From Mactromeris polynyma (taxonomy: Eukaryota > Mollusca > Bivalvia > Venerida > Mactridae), in NCBI GenBank assembly GCA_032209605.1, contig JASFXZ010000010.1, positions 8,205,385-8,269,384 of the forward strand: a DNA stretch of 64,000 nt, written 5' to 3'. The translations under genes and the position numbers were made by a program. Positions 35,501 to 50,500 of the stretch are shown here, piece by piece. Below the pieces are notes generated by a model. That model was not told where the DNA came from, searched no databases, and was given only the letters and a program-made list of their open reading frames with translations. Within the stretch, counting starts at the first letter, position 1; each line of letters starts with the position of its first letter.

Positions 35501-38500
35501 GACAATGATATGTGCAAATACCTGGCTACCAGTAGCTTCTCACTCAGGAGTAATGACCTATTGCTTATCTCTGATCCAAATTCCCACGTAAATTTCACCG
35601 AAAGAAATGCAATTTATGTCAAGAGGATTGCAAAGCTTGCCCAGAATGCAATGGTGATGGTTGGAATGAGCATTTAATCTACAGTTATCCCCTAACCTAA
35701 TACTGCCTGACAGTAGACATTTATTCCCAACAAACTTAAGCAAATGATTTGAGCCTTTGCTATTCTAATTATCTGCATGTGTACCATGTAATGTTATGTT
35801 TGTTGTAGTAAAACCGACATTCCAGAGAATCCTAGGAAATCAGCAGGTTCCAGCAGCTGTCTGTTTGTAACAAGCCAAACTTGATACTCAAGTAGTTATC
35901 ATAGATTAATATTCTAACAAGAAAGTCATCATCAAGTGATAATGTTCCATATTTTCTCAGATTGCAAAGAATGAAATCTTGGGATTTTTTGAATTCTGAT
36001 ATTTAGTCATTTTTTTGGTAAAAAATGCCAGTGTATGCCAAAGCAAAACTAGTTTATTTGCAGCTAAGTTGGGAAATAGATATATAAACCTATAGATCTT
36101 ACTATACCTGTGCTGAATTATGTGATTGTGCAGTTCTTGCTTCAACCTTGTTTGTGGCAGAACTCGAACCCACAACCATGGGATCAGGGCTCGACCACAT
36201 GACTGCTATGTCTACTGCTCCTTATACGTTTTTGGCAATACATGTATAAGCGTTTGAAATTCTTGATCTTTGCTTCAATATTCCTGTCTGTCTATTTGTA
36301 TGACTTATTTTGTGATCAAGGTAATCATTTAAGTCCATTTCTACTTGGTGAACTTACTATGTAGGTATTTTTATAGGCATTACTACTGCACTGATTGACA
36401 TTCGGATTATAATAGACTTAACCTGGTGAGGTTAAACGTTTTACAATACTTTCAAATTGAAGGAGGTGTTATAAAGCCATACGATATTAATGCAATGATG
36501 AAATTGTGACTTGAAACGAAACATTAAAGTGGTTTTTAAGCGTGAGCGTCAATATTTTGATTGGTGAATAAAAACAACGGGTGTATGATTAAGCGTTTAA
36601 TTCTATGGTCCTGTTGTTCTAATGATTTATATTACTTATAAGAGTTTCAAACGGAATTACCTGATAGAATTGTACCGTGGTTCACTGGGTTATAAATTTG
36701 TCATTTAGTCATTTTAAGTGTTTGCTGATACTTAAAGCTCCTCAATGTGTCTTTTATAGCCACATTTCTTAATCTCCACAGAAACCATGGTTACTGATTT
36801 ATCAATGATGTGAGAATAACCAAAAATTATCTTCGGTGTTACACTTCTTCGTTTTATCTTGATTGTGTAAATTTTCTGAAATCTTCATTAAACTTAAAAA
36901 AAAATTGGAAATTTTCGTTCAAATTATATTTGTGTTGTTTTTTGTTCAGTTTTTCTCTCATAATTTAATTCAGGTCAGCTACCAACTTCATAACATTTTT
37001 AAAGGTTATAAAGCATACATAAAAAATCATTAGCATAATTATTGTAAGACTTTTCATCTGATCACTGTTTCAATATGTAGGTTTGATGTAAAACTGTTGT
37101 TACTCAGTTTTTGGGAAAATGCACTTATGTTAGTTTCATCCCAAATCCTTGATTATATAATCTAAGTTTGCATCTTCTAATAATATTTATACGTCTTTGT
37201 GTATGCCAGATTTTTTTTGTTTTCTTATCATTTTTCAAAGAAACTTAATCAATGATGATAATTTGTCTATCTAGGTTTTTAGAATTTTACAAAAGTGCAT
37301 TTGGATTTTCATGGATGTTTCCTTATTTCCATTATGTAAGTGTTGGAGTAGATCTTGTTTCTGTAATGAAATAGTATTGTTTTGATTATGTTATATCCAT
37401 TTGATACATGGTAATCTAAACTAACAGTTCAACAGTAATCTGAGAAGCTGGAGTTTATTTCTGTATTTCTCTTAAGATCGGTGTCATGGGAACTGTTAAA
37501 CCTGTCATCTTTAACACTTCGGTAACCAGCTATATAACCATGATTATACATGTACTACAGCACAGGATTTGCAAATGTGACCAATGCCCGGCCCTCCCCC
37601 TCACACAGGTCTTGTAAAAAAGTAATTCACCTGGTACTATATTTGGAAATATTTCCCTGGTCTGGTAAAAGCTGGTTCTACTTGGAGAACTCTACTACCT
37701 TGAGTCTTAGGTTAAACTCATTCATTTGACATAGTTTGTGAAAACAGATTACAGCTTTGATATATTAATTATTCTTGATGACTGCTTCCTTGGTTGCAAA
37801 CAAATACCAGCACCTAATTCAGAGATTGTGAAGTCCACAGTATAACTTTCACTTGGTGGTATTCGAACTTCCAGTCTTCGGAACTTATCCTGCAAACACT
37901 GTTACTCATCCACTCTTGATACACTCAGTAGAATAGTAAGTTCATTTGTTTCCATGACAAAGCTCTTCTACCTTTAATTCTTTGGCTTTGACCGATTTAA
38001 CTTCGTATTGTCCAGTAAGAGAAAGGCTTCACTATGTTTAGCTTTGTCGTGTCCAGTTAAGTGTGTTTCCAAGTGTGTTGTGTGTAAGAGTATCTAAGTG
38101 CAAAGAATTTGAAGTGTTTGTTGACGTTAATAGTTATTTAACACTTTAAGCGTCATGAACACAATAAATTTTGCACCGAAACTAATTACATTTGAACTTA
38201 CTGTTACAAATCGTGCATTTATTTATGAGATTTTTGTATAATAATTGACATTAATTGGATGCTATACAACATTCACAATGAAAGCATGTTCCCCAAGTTT
38301 GACAATAATTGATAATTATAATGTTATTGATGATTTAATATATTTGACAGATGTAAATCTTCCGATACATAAAACATTTTGAGCAGATATTATGCATGCT
38401 AACTAGTGTTTTGGGATATTTGATGCAAAGTTTAAGGTTTAAACCGATTGGTCTTTCCCAGTCTGGGCTTGAGCCCTCTTCATTCAGCAACACTGAGTCA

Positions 38501-41500
38501 TTGATGTGCAGGACTAAGATGAAACTGTAACCATCTTCATGCTAACTGTACATTAGAGAAGCTTAAAATTAACTTTCTATCTTTTCGGCCTTTATTTCCA
38601 TCAAAGCTATGATATTTTCATAAATGTGGCTTGTACTTTAGATGAAGCAAAAAAACTAGCAGAATGTTTGAGAACAAATATAAAGGTAACAAGGTTATGT
38701 AAACCTAGAGTCTTCATTATTTATAGATACATCAAATGATCTAGTTGATGAGTCAGGTTTAACACGCTTAATGGACGCATCATATACCGCACACAATGAA
38801 CTCATACTTAAACAAATTCTCGGAATGAGATTTACTTGAGTCTCCTATTGGTTGGAAGAAATACAATGGTGTAATTATGCGCAAGTGTCTATAAGTACAT
38901 AATAACTTGGTCTTAAATTACTTATTCTTCACTTTCTCTTACAATAGCTTGTTTCCTAAATTCTTTACGTAGCTGAAGTTTTTGCATCAGTTCAATATGT
39001 CTTTCTTGAATTGACATTTGCTGGTGTTTTTTTTAAATGCTGCAGACTTAAATGTGAAGCAAGATGACAATGTCTTATGGCACATTCATCACTCACATCA
39101 TCAGTATGTTAGTCTAAAGGTATTCTTGTTACTTTTATTTACAAACTACATGTACAAAATTAGTTGCAAAAATCTGATGTTTTGTAGCTCAGTTTAATAA
39201 AGTATGTCTAGGGTCAATAAGTGTCTACTGATGAATATATCATTGCTTTTATTATGCTTAAATTGCAAGGCGTTCTATGGTGACAGGGTTCATAGTGCAT
39301 TTCTTAATATTCATACTACATTGGTTGATATATACTAGTAATCATTTTACCAACCATTGAAACAATTGCAATATATCGGAACTAAAGAGGTAAATGCCAA
39401 GAAGCTAAATCACTTTTTTGTTCATAGAAAACATCTATAACTGTCTGGTATGAATCATTGGTTTAGATGGGTGGTCCTTATTGCTGCTACCAATAGAGAC
39501 ATAAATAGACAGTAAACTGAAGTATCTTTTTGTGTCTTGGTGTACTTCATGTAATCAGTTGATCTGTTGTTTCAATGAATTGTATGACTTTTGGATGCCC
39601 AAACACTTGATAGACAAGTATTGATACATTTCTTAGAAGTGGTTGTTTTACCCAGTAACTTGGCATTATTAGGGGTTTTGTTGTTGTAGCTAAAGGTCAG
39701 TGTAAGAATAATTGTCACACACTCCAGTTCAGATATATTTCTTAGCTAGGTTAAAGGTCTCAATACTGTCCCTCAGTGAAATCCTTGAGCAAGTTTGGAT
39801 AATGAATTAGTGTAAACTGTGTGAATAAATTTGTTTATATTACATAGTACATAGTATATAACCAAACATTTACTACCAAGTTGGTATGTTATGAATTACT
39901 TTTTACGCATTATAAAACTTCGCACTTACGCAACATTAATTTTAGGTATTACCAAGTATGGTATTACTAAATGAGTCATATACACTGAACACCTAGGTCA
40001 GCATGTTTGAAATACTGTAATACAGCAAACAGTATATATATATATGTATATATGTATGTATATGAGGGTATAGTTTTTTAAGCTGTATGGCAATATCCTT
40101 GTCACTATTGAACCCAAAGTGACGTTAAGTCAAAGCCTGCAGAATGGAGCATTTATGAATTATTATATGAATCACAGTGTTTAAGCAGTCACACATATAT
40201 AATGTTAGTCTTCTGAGTGGTTAACATCAGGTAAACATTTCACAAAGTTACCAGCTCCTCATAGTCTATATTTGAACAGATGTTTTACAAAGCCGCAATG
40301 GTCTGTATGGTGTCATACTGATTTGTGAGGTCATTTGTAAAGGTTAAATAGATTGTTTGATTACTATATAAGGATAAGACTGATTATAGATTGTTATATG
40401 CCCTTAGGTACTCACAGTTAGTGTTTTGTCGTTGTCTAGGCAACTGTCTGAGCTCAAAGTGAGGGTCATCTATTGGTCAGCATAGTTTTATTAATGCTAT
40501 TTAGATATGACAGGATGTAATGACAAATACAGTAGAAATCTATTTAGTTCACAGAAACTGTCTGATGATTGTGAAGGATCTTGTCCCCTATATTGGAGAG
40601 TAGAGTGGATTGATCATTTTTCTAAATGCGACATTATTTCTGCTTTATGAAGTTGAATGTCTTGAATGGTAAAAGCAAGACAACTCGTCTTCTTCTTTAT
40701 TTATATGCAGACTAATTTCATTTCAATCCCCGAGACTCATTACTTATGCTGTCTATATTAAGGTGTCTATGTCAATACTGATACTGCAGTTTGATGTTTG
40801 TTCTAGGCTATAATATTACTATATTTTGTTGGTTTGTTTACATTCACATATCACAGAGATTTGATCATAGTTTACATTGTAACCACAAATTAAGACTATA
40901 CAAAATCTAGCTTTGATTACTCAACTTCTAGTATTTCATTATCATTGTTATGATAAATTATGGCTTATCTCATATATATGCATGAGTAAACACAATATTT
41001 AAGCTTGTCAAGAGATTTGAGGGGTTGACGCCTTTGTTAGTGCAATCTGGTTATTTTTGGCGCTGCTTGTTTCAAGGTTAAACTGACACTATATCGTATC
41101 ACATGGCCACAAAAAAAACCTTTGCGATCTTGTTTAAAATCAATGACAGCGATTCATAAAACAAGATAAGAAACTATATTTCAATAGCGATTCAATAAAA
41201 GCTTGAGTTTACGTCTTACGTTTGTCGTGTCACAGGTTCTGTTGATCTTTTTTCAGCTTGTTGAGGCATAGCCAGAATTGACTGAATGTAAGATTTGGAA
41301 GGATATGACTCATGCTATGCTTGGTCACCAGTTGTTATATTTTACCAGTTTGGTGACAAATCATTGCTTTGACAAGACATGAGATCAGCGTGTAGTTATA
41401 CATATAACATGTACATAATTTTACCGTCTTAAAACTTTAAATTGAGTGTATCTAGAAAATTCATTATGACTCAAGTTTTAAGCCATTTATAGGCTTAATT

Positions 41501-44500
41501 AATTTCCACCTCATAACGAGTTGCAAACTTTCTATTAATTAGGCTTTAATTTTTTGTGGAAACAAAGTTGGAAAAGAGAATTTGACAGATTGTCTTCAAA
41601 GTTATACATGTATTCTTTTTAAATTAGCATGTTTTTAAGGGCTGTCCATCTACTTTGTGAAAGTTAATAGTGTTAATTAAGTGGCCCTTTAAACCCTGAA
41701 TTTGCTACTCATTTTAACAAATTGTTACAAAAACTGTGTGTAATTAATTTCAAGGAAGTTGCTATATAGAGGTAACTACAAATAAAGGTTTTAGGGTATT
41801 ACTGCTACAAGTTCCAAGTGAGCAACAACCTGTTTTAAACTTTCTTGCATGTACTTTATCTGTATATAAATGGCAGATGTCAGGACCTTTGTAACTGTTT
41901 GGCATTCAAATTGTATAACAATCTTGTGGGAAAATTGTCAGTAAATTAGTACTGATTATTCAACTTGCTGTGTGACTTTGCCAAAGCCTATTTAGCATTC
42001 CATATATAAATGCCCCTCGTATTGTTGTCTTTTTGGTTGAGGACATATTTGTCCATCTTTTCTTCTGTCTTTCATTTAATTTTTCGGTACTGATATGTTT
42101 TTACAGGTTATGTTGAGGTATTTCATACCAATTGGCATAATGTTCCTTCTTGGAAACTGGATTTTATAATCATACATAGACAAAATAGACAGCTGAACTA
42201 CCAGTACTTATTATTAATAAAAATTGTATGTTAATCATTGGCCATCCATTATGCTTCTTGTTGAGCAGGAGTTATCCTCATTCTGTTCATTTTTGTAATA
42301 TTGCAATTGTCAATATATACGACAAGTTATGTGCATTTGTGATTGCTCACTCTGTGGGCATGATCAATTTTTAATAATTTTGAGAGAGAAAAAAATACGT
42401 AACAGTTCACACAAATTTGCATTAGATATTATACTTCTCTATGAACTGGATCTCGCAGGTGTTTCAATCATAGTTAAGTGTTTCTGTCTGGTGTAGTATT
42501 CAGACATATATTCTTGTATATAATTGTGCAGACAGGTAATGTTTGTATTTTCGATGAGTCATGTTCTTTTCTGATTGTAAAACTGCATGTTAAACATGAT
42601 AGCTGCGCCTACGATTATTTGTACATTTTGGCAATGTAATAATGCAATAATGTAATCATCCTGCCCTGTAGTTATAATTTTTAATAAATGTGCGAGTAGT
42701 CTCATTATAAAGTAATTGTAATAAAACATTAACACAGAATGGAGTAGTTATTTTGCAACAAAATTGTTTTAATATTTTGGATTATTTCCAACCTGTTTCT
42801 TCCCACTCAAAAATGCCTACCTACGTCTGTCTGAACAAAACCAAGGGTTGCATCGTCATGATCGTGTCTAATATCATTGTCCTGGTACTATTTGAAGATC
42901 CTGAAACTGCACTTCAAATACATTAGCTGTTGTAGTCGTTCATTTAACCCATTATGCAACATGCTCTGATAGTTTTGTTACCTATCATAAATTATTGTAA
43001 GATTTAAAAAAAAAAAATATGTCGCTTCGCATTTCCATTTTTATGCCGCCCCCACCATTTGAAGAATGGCAAAGGGGCATAAAGTGTTACCCCTGTCATT
43101 CTGTCCGTGCAAAAAATTGGTTTCCGATCAATAACACCTGATAAGCCCTTAGTGGGGGCATCCGTGTCCTATGTGGGCATCTAATTAACATGTATTTTTA
43201 ACAAAATAACGATAGCATATATTATAACCTTCTATGTATATCATGCGTTAATATTGATAGCCATGCCCTGTCAGTAGTTATGTTGTTGGATGCCCAGAAG
43301 TGTGTTCGTAAATTTTGATTTGCTATATTTTACTATGAAGGCTCATGATTATTCACTGACATTTTTTAACTCTTCAACTACGAAAAGTTCTTGATCTGCC
43401 GTTAACTTATACAGTTATGTAATAATATGTTTGTTATATTTCAGAGCTATTAGATCATCACCGACCCCTGAGCATTACAGAAATGGTGAATCTGTGTCCG
43501 AGGCTTACAGTATACATCATCATAACTTCCTGTCTGGTCATCCTTCTCTACGCTCACCTCCACCACACCCACCTCCAAGATACCCGCATCCTCCACCAGT
43601 GGAAGCACATTCTCCGAACGAGGGACCCTTAAACCTTACAATCAACAACAGTAGCAGTAGCCACAGTCCTACTCAAAGCCGACCCTCAGTCATTACGTGT
43701 ACGACTCTGGCAGATCGTAGATTTGAAACTAATAGCAATGGTTCTACAAGTCCCAGCAGAAAGGAACCAAGTACAGGTATGGTATAAATTAGTGTAGTTT
43801 GTTTTGTAGAATTGCACATTGTTATCATTTGATCACTTGCTCGCAATGTCTTGATTCCATGTTCCAAAATACTGGTTGGATTACACTTTACTGACTACTG
43901 TACTCACAGCTACACTAAATGTAAGGGGGGGGAGGGGCTGAGTATAGGAGTAGGAATTTGGGTGCCTTTTAAAAAAAATTAGGTAAATTTTTTTGTTCAT
44001 TCACGTTAGGTGACAAATTGTATGCATTGGCATGTGAATGAATGTCTTGCTATGTACTATATTCATAATTGATGATCACAGTTGACATAGTGACTGTAAC
44101 TGTTTTGTTTAATAACTTTGCATTCTTTTTAAGAATGTTTCGATATGTCTGACCCTTAAACAAATAACAATAGCATGTTTTATAGATTTTTTAATCTTGA
44201 ATACTAAAATAAGACTACTTAAATTCCTGAATCATTTACACACCTACTCTAACAAGATAACAATTTAAACATTCAAAATATTGATGGTATTTTATAAAAA
44301 TATTATGTGAGTGATCTTTTACTTGAGAGTAGTGCATGGTGTTAATTATTCATTTAATATTAGGGCTTCCTACGGTGTTTTTCCCTCCCTCATGGCTATA
44401 TCTTATTATCAAGTGGCTCTTGAAACCTCTACCATATGGTTGGTTTAGAATCCTATCCCATACTTGTATGCTGATACAAATATTTATACACCTGGTCAAA

Positions 44501-47500
44501 GTTCTGCTAAGTCACTGTCAATAGGCAGATGACACTCATTAAAAGAAATTGTGAATAACTCGACATTAATATCTATTAAACAACTGGTGCTCTGTTGGTT
44601 TTGAACAAATAAGGAATGCATGTTTCGAATAAGTTGAACTGTAGAAGCCTCAGTGTGTGCCATACAGTCTATTGATCAGTGTTACGGTAAGAATACTTGT
44701 CATGTGATACTGTGACTACTTGTGTATCAGTGCTTAGCCTCAAATGCCCAGTACTTGATAAATATCATTTACTACATGTACTTCAGGTATTTAAGAAGCG
44801 ATTAATTAACCTAAGAATGAGAACTTAAATATGAAAATATTAATAGTCGCTAGTGCAAGGGTTTTTCCAGAAATTGTTAAATCTTGTGTAAATAGAGTGT
44901 GGGTGTGGGCATCTATATATAGCAGGTTCAAGTTGTTTAACAGATGACAAGACATTGTTTAAAACACAACATTCTTTTTGTAATGTCTGATTCAATGACT
45001 TTTAATATTAAGAATGTTTAAATAACCCAAACAATAATAATGTTTTGGATCATAGTAGACTTAAGTTAAATACTGTCTAAGAATTTAGAAATGTATCTGA
45101 TGTATTTCAATCTGCTTTTGCTTAAAGAAATCAAGTGATATCATCTATTACTTACTATGAAAGCTTCTTATAAGATCGAGGTGTGGAGGGGAAACTGGTC
45201 TGTATATATGATACGCTGATTGGCTTGTTTTGCTTTTGATCCATTGACATGTGCTTCACAATGGTTATTGCACAAACATTTGGGTGTGATGTGAGATTGA
45301 GTCTTAAGTTTTCAAAAATCAAATATCAACCATATCCTTTTAAATGCTGACAGATATGAATCCTTGCTGGCCTTCGTTAACAAAAACAGTAAAGACAAAA
45401 TGTATAAATGCATCATTTGTATAGTAACATAGAAAACCAGAGATCAAAGGATGTATGTGTTTTTACTACAAAAAAGGAACACTGAGAATTTTGAACATTT
45501 GTAACTTAGAGAAAAAACTTCTTTCAAAAAAGGAAGATTTTGTAATTTAAGTAATTGTTCAACATCTTTTGAAGTAATATACACAAAACAAGATCTTGAA
45601 ACTTTAAGGCTGTGGTCTCATTAAACGTACATCAAATACTATGAAGTTATACTATCTGTGTGAAATCAATATGTACCTATCATTGTACGAGATCTATCTT
45701 AACTGCCTCACTGTTCGCTTCTCAAAGTTATCTTGATACGAGTGTCATAACTAAAGATTTAGTCTTTCCTATAGGTTTGTAATTGTAAATGGTTTTGTAA
45801 CGTGTTAACCTCTATATAAGCCAGTGATTAGGTTACTATGCAACCTTGGCTCGACAAAAAAGCATCCGTAAAATGTGTCGGTTGTTCTTAAAAGTTTTAA
45901 GTGCAGATGATCTAAAATCAGCCAGGTTTTATCACTTAAAATAGTGTGATGTTTAAATCTTGAAAGTGACATTTGTCAGCAATAGGCCGACTGGTGAATT
46001 AAAAATCTTGTTATCTACCACAATCATTTAACTTGCAAACTCGAGTTACTTCTTGTTTTATGTACAAATTAATCAGGATTCACACAGCATGATAAAAGCA
46101 ATCTGAATTTTAAGAGAATCACATTATTTTACAAAACAATTTTTCCTATGAATAATTGTAAAAAAAATTTGGTCAGATTTCTAAAAGTGGAGCTATCAAA
46201 ATTTAATCAACCCAAATTAGTAGACTGAACCATAAATGGTGCTGCTTAAAAATACTAGTGGTAATTGACTTCATGACAGGATTTCATTTTTATTCTTATA
46301 TTAAATGATTGTTTAATTAACTTCGCAAGTCTTAGCAAATATTAAATACTCAATACTTCTCGTTTGTACATCTATACTGCACTGGATCACTCCTTGATTA
46401 GTTTGTGACATGTTGGCGCATATCAGTTTACTGGCATTGAGTTTTGAAATGATAGAGTAGGCAGATAAAATAGTCATCTGGTATTTTGTTTCTTAATTAC
46501 TTCATAATTACAAAGATGATTCCTTCTTTGACATGTTTATCTATGTATTTATCAACTTGGGTCACAATGGTTTTAAAAATCTAAGTTTAGTAACAAGATT
46601 GTTTTAATGTTTCATGCTATGAAACTCGTATTCAAACTATTCACCTTTATGCCAACTGTTGACCTTTCAGCTCACCTCAAGGTCAGAATATGTTTGAAGT
46701 ATTGTTGTAAGATTTAGAATATTTGCTATTCTGACCATTGTCACTGGTGGGATGTCCTTGATTTGTTTTGTAAAATTCACCATCGTCTATATGATTCTTA
46801 TGAAAAGTCATCATCACAGGATACCGGATATCTTGACCCTTTCACTTCTGTCTTTAGGATGACTTATGAAAAAAGACATGAATGTCTGCAATGAGTTTTC
46901 ATGTGTAACTATGATAATGATGTTTAACAGCTACAACAGCTATAACAGCTGACTGAATGAATTTTTTTTGATTACCTTACTTGTTTGAAGTGTTAAGTTA
47001 AAGTGTCATGTGACAAAGTTATTAAGAGAAAGCGGGGGGGGGGGAGATATATATGTTTCATTCACAAAATCTTTTGAATATCTTTATATAATGGATGGTA
47101 TTTGTTACACATTAATCAAGTAATTGAAGTATGGACCTATACATGTACCAACATTTTATTATATGCATTAACGGAACATTTATGAGGATAATCTAGTGTG
47201 TGTATGCCACATAGGACATTTTAATGACAGTTTTATATCAGTTTCTTATTATAGACCTGTCTAAATTTTTCAAATTCCAACCGACAGTACACCCTAGTTG
47301 TTGACTATGGTCTAGAATTTCAAGTGTATTTAATGAGAGGATGATTTTAAACAGAATCAAAACTTGTTTGATAATAATAGATAAATCATAATTTATTTGC
47401 CAACTGTTCATCTTTCTTTAATCAGTAGAATTTAAAAATATCACATGTTGAGGTTTACCCTATGCTTATTGAATATAGTAGCACTTGTATTAAAGAGTGA

Positions 47501-50500
47501 AATAAAACGAACATGTTTTAAGTGACATGTATTGGTCCGAAAGTATAGATTGCCGTTATGTTCTACTAATTACAAGTTTGTGACTAAAGTCGTATAAACC
47601 AGGTTCTTCACATGGTTGGGTAATACATGTACTATATTATGACATAGTTTGACATTTTCTGATTAAAAGTTTTAAGTGACGGGAAACATTTTCCCACACC
47701 AATGGAATCTCGAATCTCATCATAATCATTGACATATGACATTGTGTGAATCTGTATAATGACTCGAAATTTTGATTGATTGAAATATAATTGATAGATT
47801 ATTGGATTTGTATCATTATAAGCAGACACGGTTGTCAGTATGAACATGGGAGAGAAACTTGAAAAAATGAAAAATAATTAATGGTTAGATGTGAACTATG
47901 ATATAGTAAAAACTTTTACATCAATGGGGACAGTGAAACTAAGTCTATCTAAATGTAAATAAAGAAGCAGATAGACTTGGTTACCTCTGGCAATATGCTT
48001 GGTAGAGTTTGAGCTTCAGCTTGAAGATATGTCAACAAACATTGGGACAGGAAAATAGACAAAACTTTGACTTTTCTATAGAAGTATGTGTATATTGAAG
48101 AACAAATTACTTCTAGATTTGAAAACATAACTTTCTTCTTAATATTTCAAATATAAACACAAAAATACAACATAAAGCTGATACATTTATTTACATAGTC
48201 ATCGACATTTCAGCATTATACTTCTTCAAGATTTATGGAAACAATATACAAGATGTGTCCAAATATATCCCAGATTTATTATCCACATTTAAGAATTTGT
48301 CCCTGTGGGAAATACAAGTAGGCAGTGTCATGACTGTGTTGATAGGCTAAAGAAGTGGCATACTTTCATGCAGTTACCCACCCAGCCAAGTCATAGATAA
48401 TACTTATACATGTACATCACTTGCTCGTCTTGTGATAGTATATGGTACTTTGTAAATGACAGACTTTACGTATTGTGACTATGCATACTGTTTCATCATT
48501 AACAATAACACTTATCATGAGTGGCACAGACCGCACGGTATTGACTGTAAAGTTTGTGAATGACCTAACATTCTATTGTTTGCTTAATTATAATTCACAG
48601 CTTACTCAGTTGATCGTGTGTTTAATGTTTAATTTTATATCTGCCTGTAAATAAGTAAATAAAGTTCTTCCAAAAAAGGGCATAAGTGAGAATTGAGTTT
48701 TGGATTTTTTTGGCGATGCTGATAGCTTAACTGATGATTTAGTAGTTTATGTGGAAAGGTCACACATTTTTTTCCATTTCAAGTATAAGTGATGATCTTT
48801 AACTACTTTTTAGAACCATCTATAGTACAAATACTTACCGGTAAACTATATTGCTTGGGGTGGTCTTACAGGAATGCTGCGCTGTTATTTAACATGCTAT
48901 GAAAACAATGTACTGTTAGTATGGGTTTTTTGTAACAAAAAATATGATACAAATTGTATATGGAGTTACTGAAGGGTCAAGTATCAACTAGAAAGTGTTA
49001 TTTGTTGTCATCCTTATTTGATAAAATACTGTCCTAAAAATCCCATAAACATGTTTTATAAAGGTGCATAGATCATTTCTACCACAAAGGAAATGAGCTG
49101 TTTTTTCTGTGTTGATTAATTGCCTAATTAAATGGCCACCTCCCATAGAATGTTAGACCTACCATGCATTTTAGTGATCAAAATGTCAGCGGAAATTGAA
49201 CTTTTTTCTGAGCTGTACTAGTTGATTTAGCTCATTCATAATTTTTAAGAAGTTTTTTTGTCTCGTTTATGATCAAACTTTTTGTGAAAATAATCTGCAA
49301 CATGGTACGTTCTTTGCTTGCGTTTTTGTTAGGTTAATTGATAGGGGTGATAATTTTTGGAATAATGTTTTAATTTCTTGACAGATGATTTATTATTTCA
49401 TTATTATCCATTAATTTTGTTAATTACATGACAATTTAAATATAGTTTTATTGTTTTGCAAATAACTTGGAACAATGGAAAACATGACTCAAAGTAATTG
49501 CGTACAATCATGAGATTGTCAATATAATTGACAGTTTATAATTGCATATCCTAATTATTGGCATTTACTGGAAATTCATGCGAAAGGTTAATAATTATTT
49601 GTTATAAATTATAATATCACCGTGTCTATTGCTCAAATTAATTTATAATATGTGAGGTCGTGAAACCATGTTTATGATACTAGCATTTAACGTAACGGAC
49701 ACAGTGATGGTATATTTGATCTCTCTTCCATCTACATTTCAGTTCTGGACAATATTTGCTTACCTCGGCAACATGTCGAGATGTTGGTGCCAGAACCAGC
49801 TATATCCATATAATTTTATTAAGGAGATGGTAGATTCTGGCTCTAACCCTTGAATTGTGTTTAATTAATACAGAATTATGTTTAGCTGTAAGTTTATAAA
49901 ACTCTATTCAGTTGAATAAAATGAAGAATAAAACCTAATTCTGCAGATACTGGGGAAGCCATTGTTAGCTTGAGTGCATGCAGAAACGTAAACCCCACCC
50001 TGCACATTCATGTCATGTTCAGAAAATAAAAGTGACATCCTTCTGCATTCAAAGATGTCAGTTCTGTGCTGTAATAAAATGCATATGTTAACTAGGGTCT
50101 TTAACGAGATTACAATGCACTGTGTGAATGAGATTTAATTTCGCACAATTAAATGTTGATTTGGTTCCGTATTCAAATTCATCATAGGTTTTCATATCGT
50201 CAGCAATTCAGGTTTCGTTTCAGGTTGCCATAATTTATTCATTTCATTAAAAAGTAAGATATGTAAAATATGCTTGTATTATGAAAAGCTTGCACTTTAC
50301 AAAACTAAGCCCCATGCTTGTTATGTATGCACCATATTAAAGTAATGAGCTAATTGTCTTAATATGTGTTAATCCTTTTTACTTTTGTCACATTAATCGT
50401 TAATTGATGATTTTGTAGAAATATACTGTAGACTGGTTACCCTGCAACTCCATTACTACACGATCAGTTATAACGCGATATCCATTATAACGCGATGTTG

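Larger units (their letters stand above)
34217..43444 (+). other. VGLL4 intron 2
   Basis: 9.2 kb. Contains a retroelement-like block (34386-34632), a SINE-like piece (36153), a TA/GTATA microsatellite at about 40034-40064, and a bivalve-type repeat fragment (43040). The rest is AT-rich with no recognised exon, RNA or element. Confidence 0.6.

Noticed and set aside
36153..36225. True tRNA gene
   Set aside because: The B box is good, but a complete cloverleaf and anticodon arm cannot be drawn. Similar pieces elsewhere in the window indicate SINE origin.
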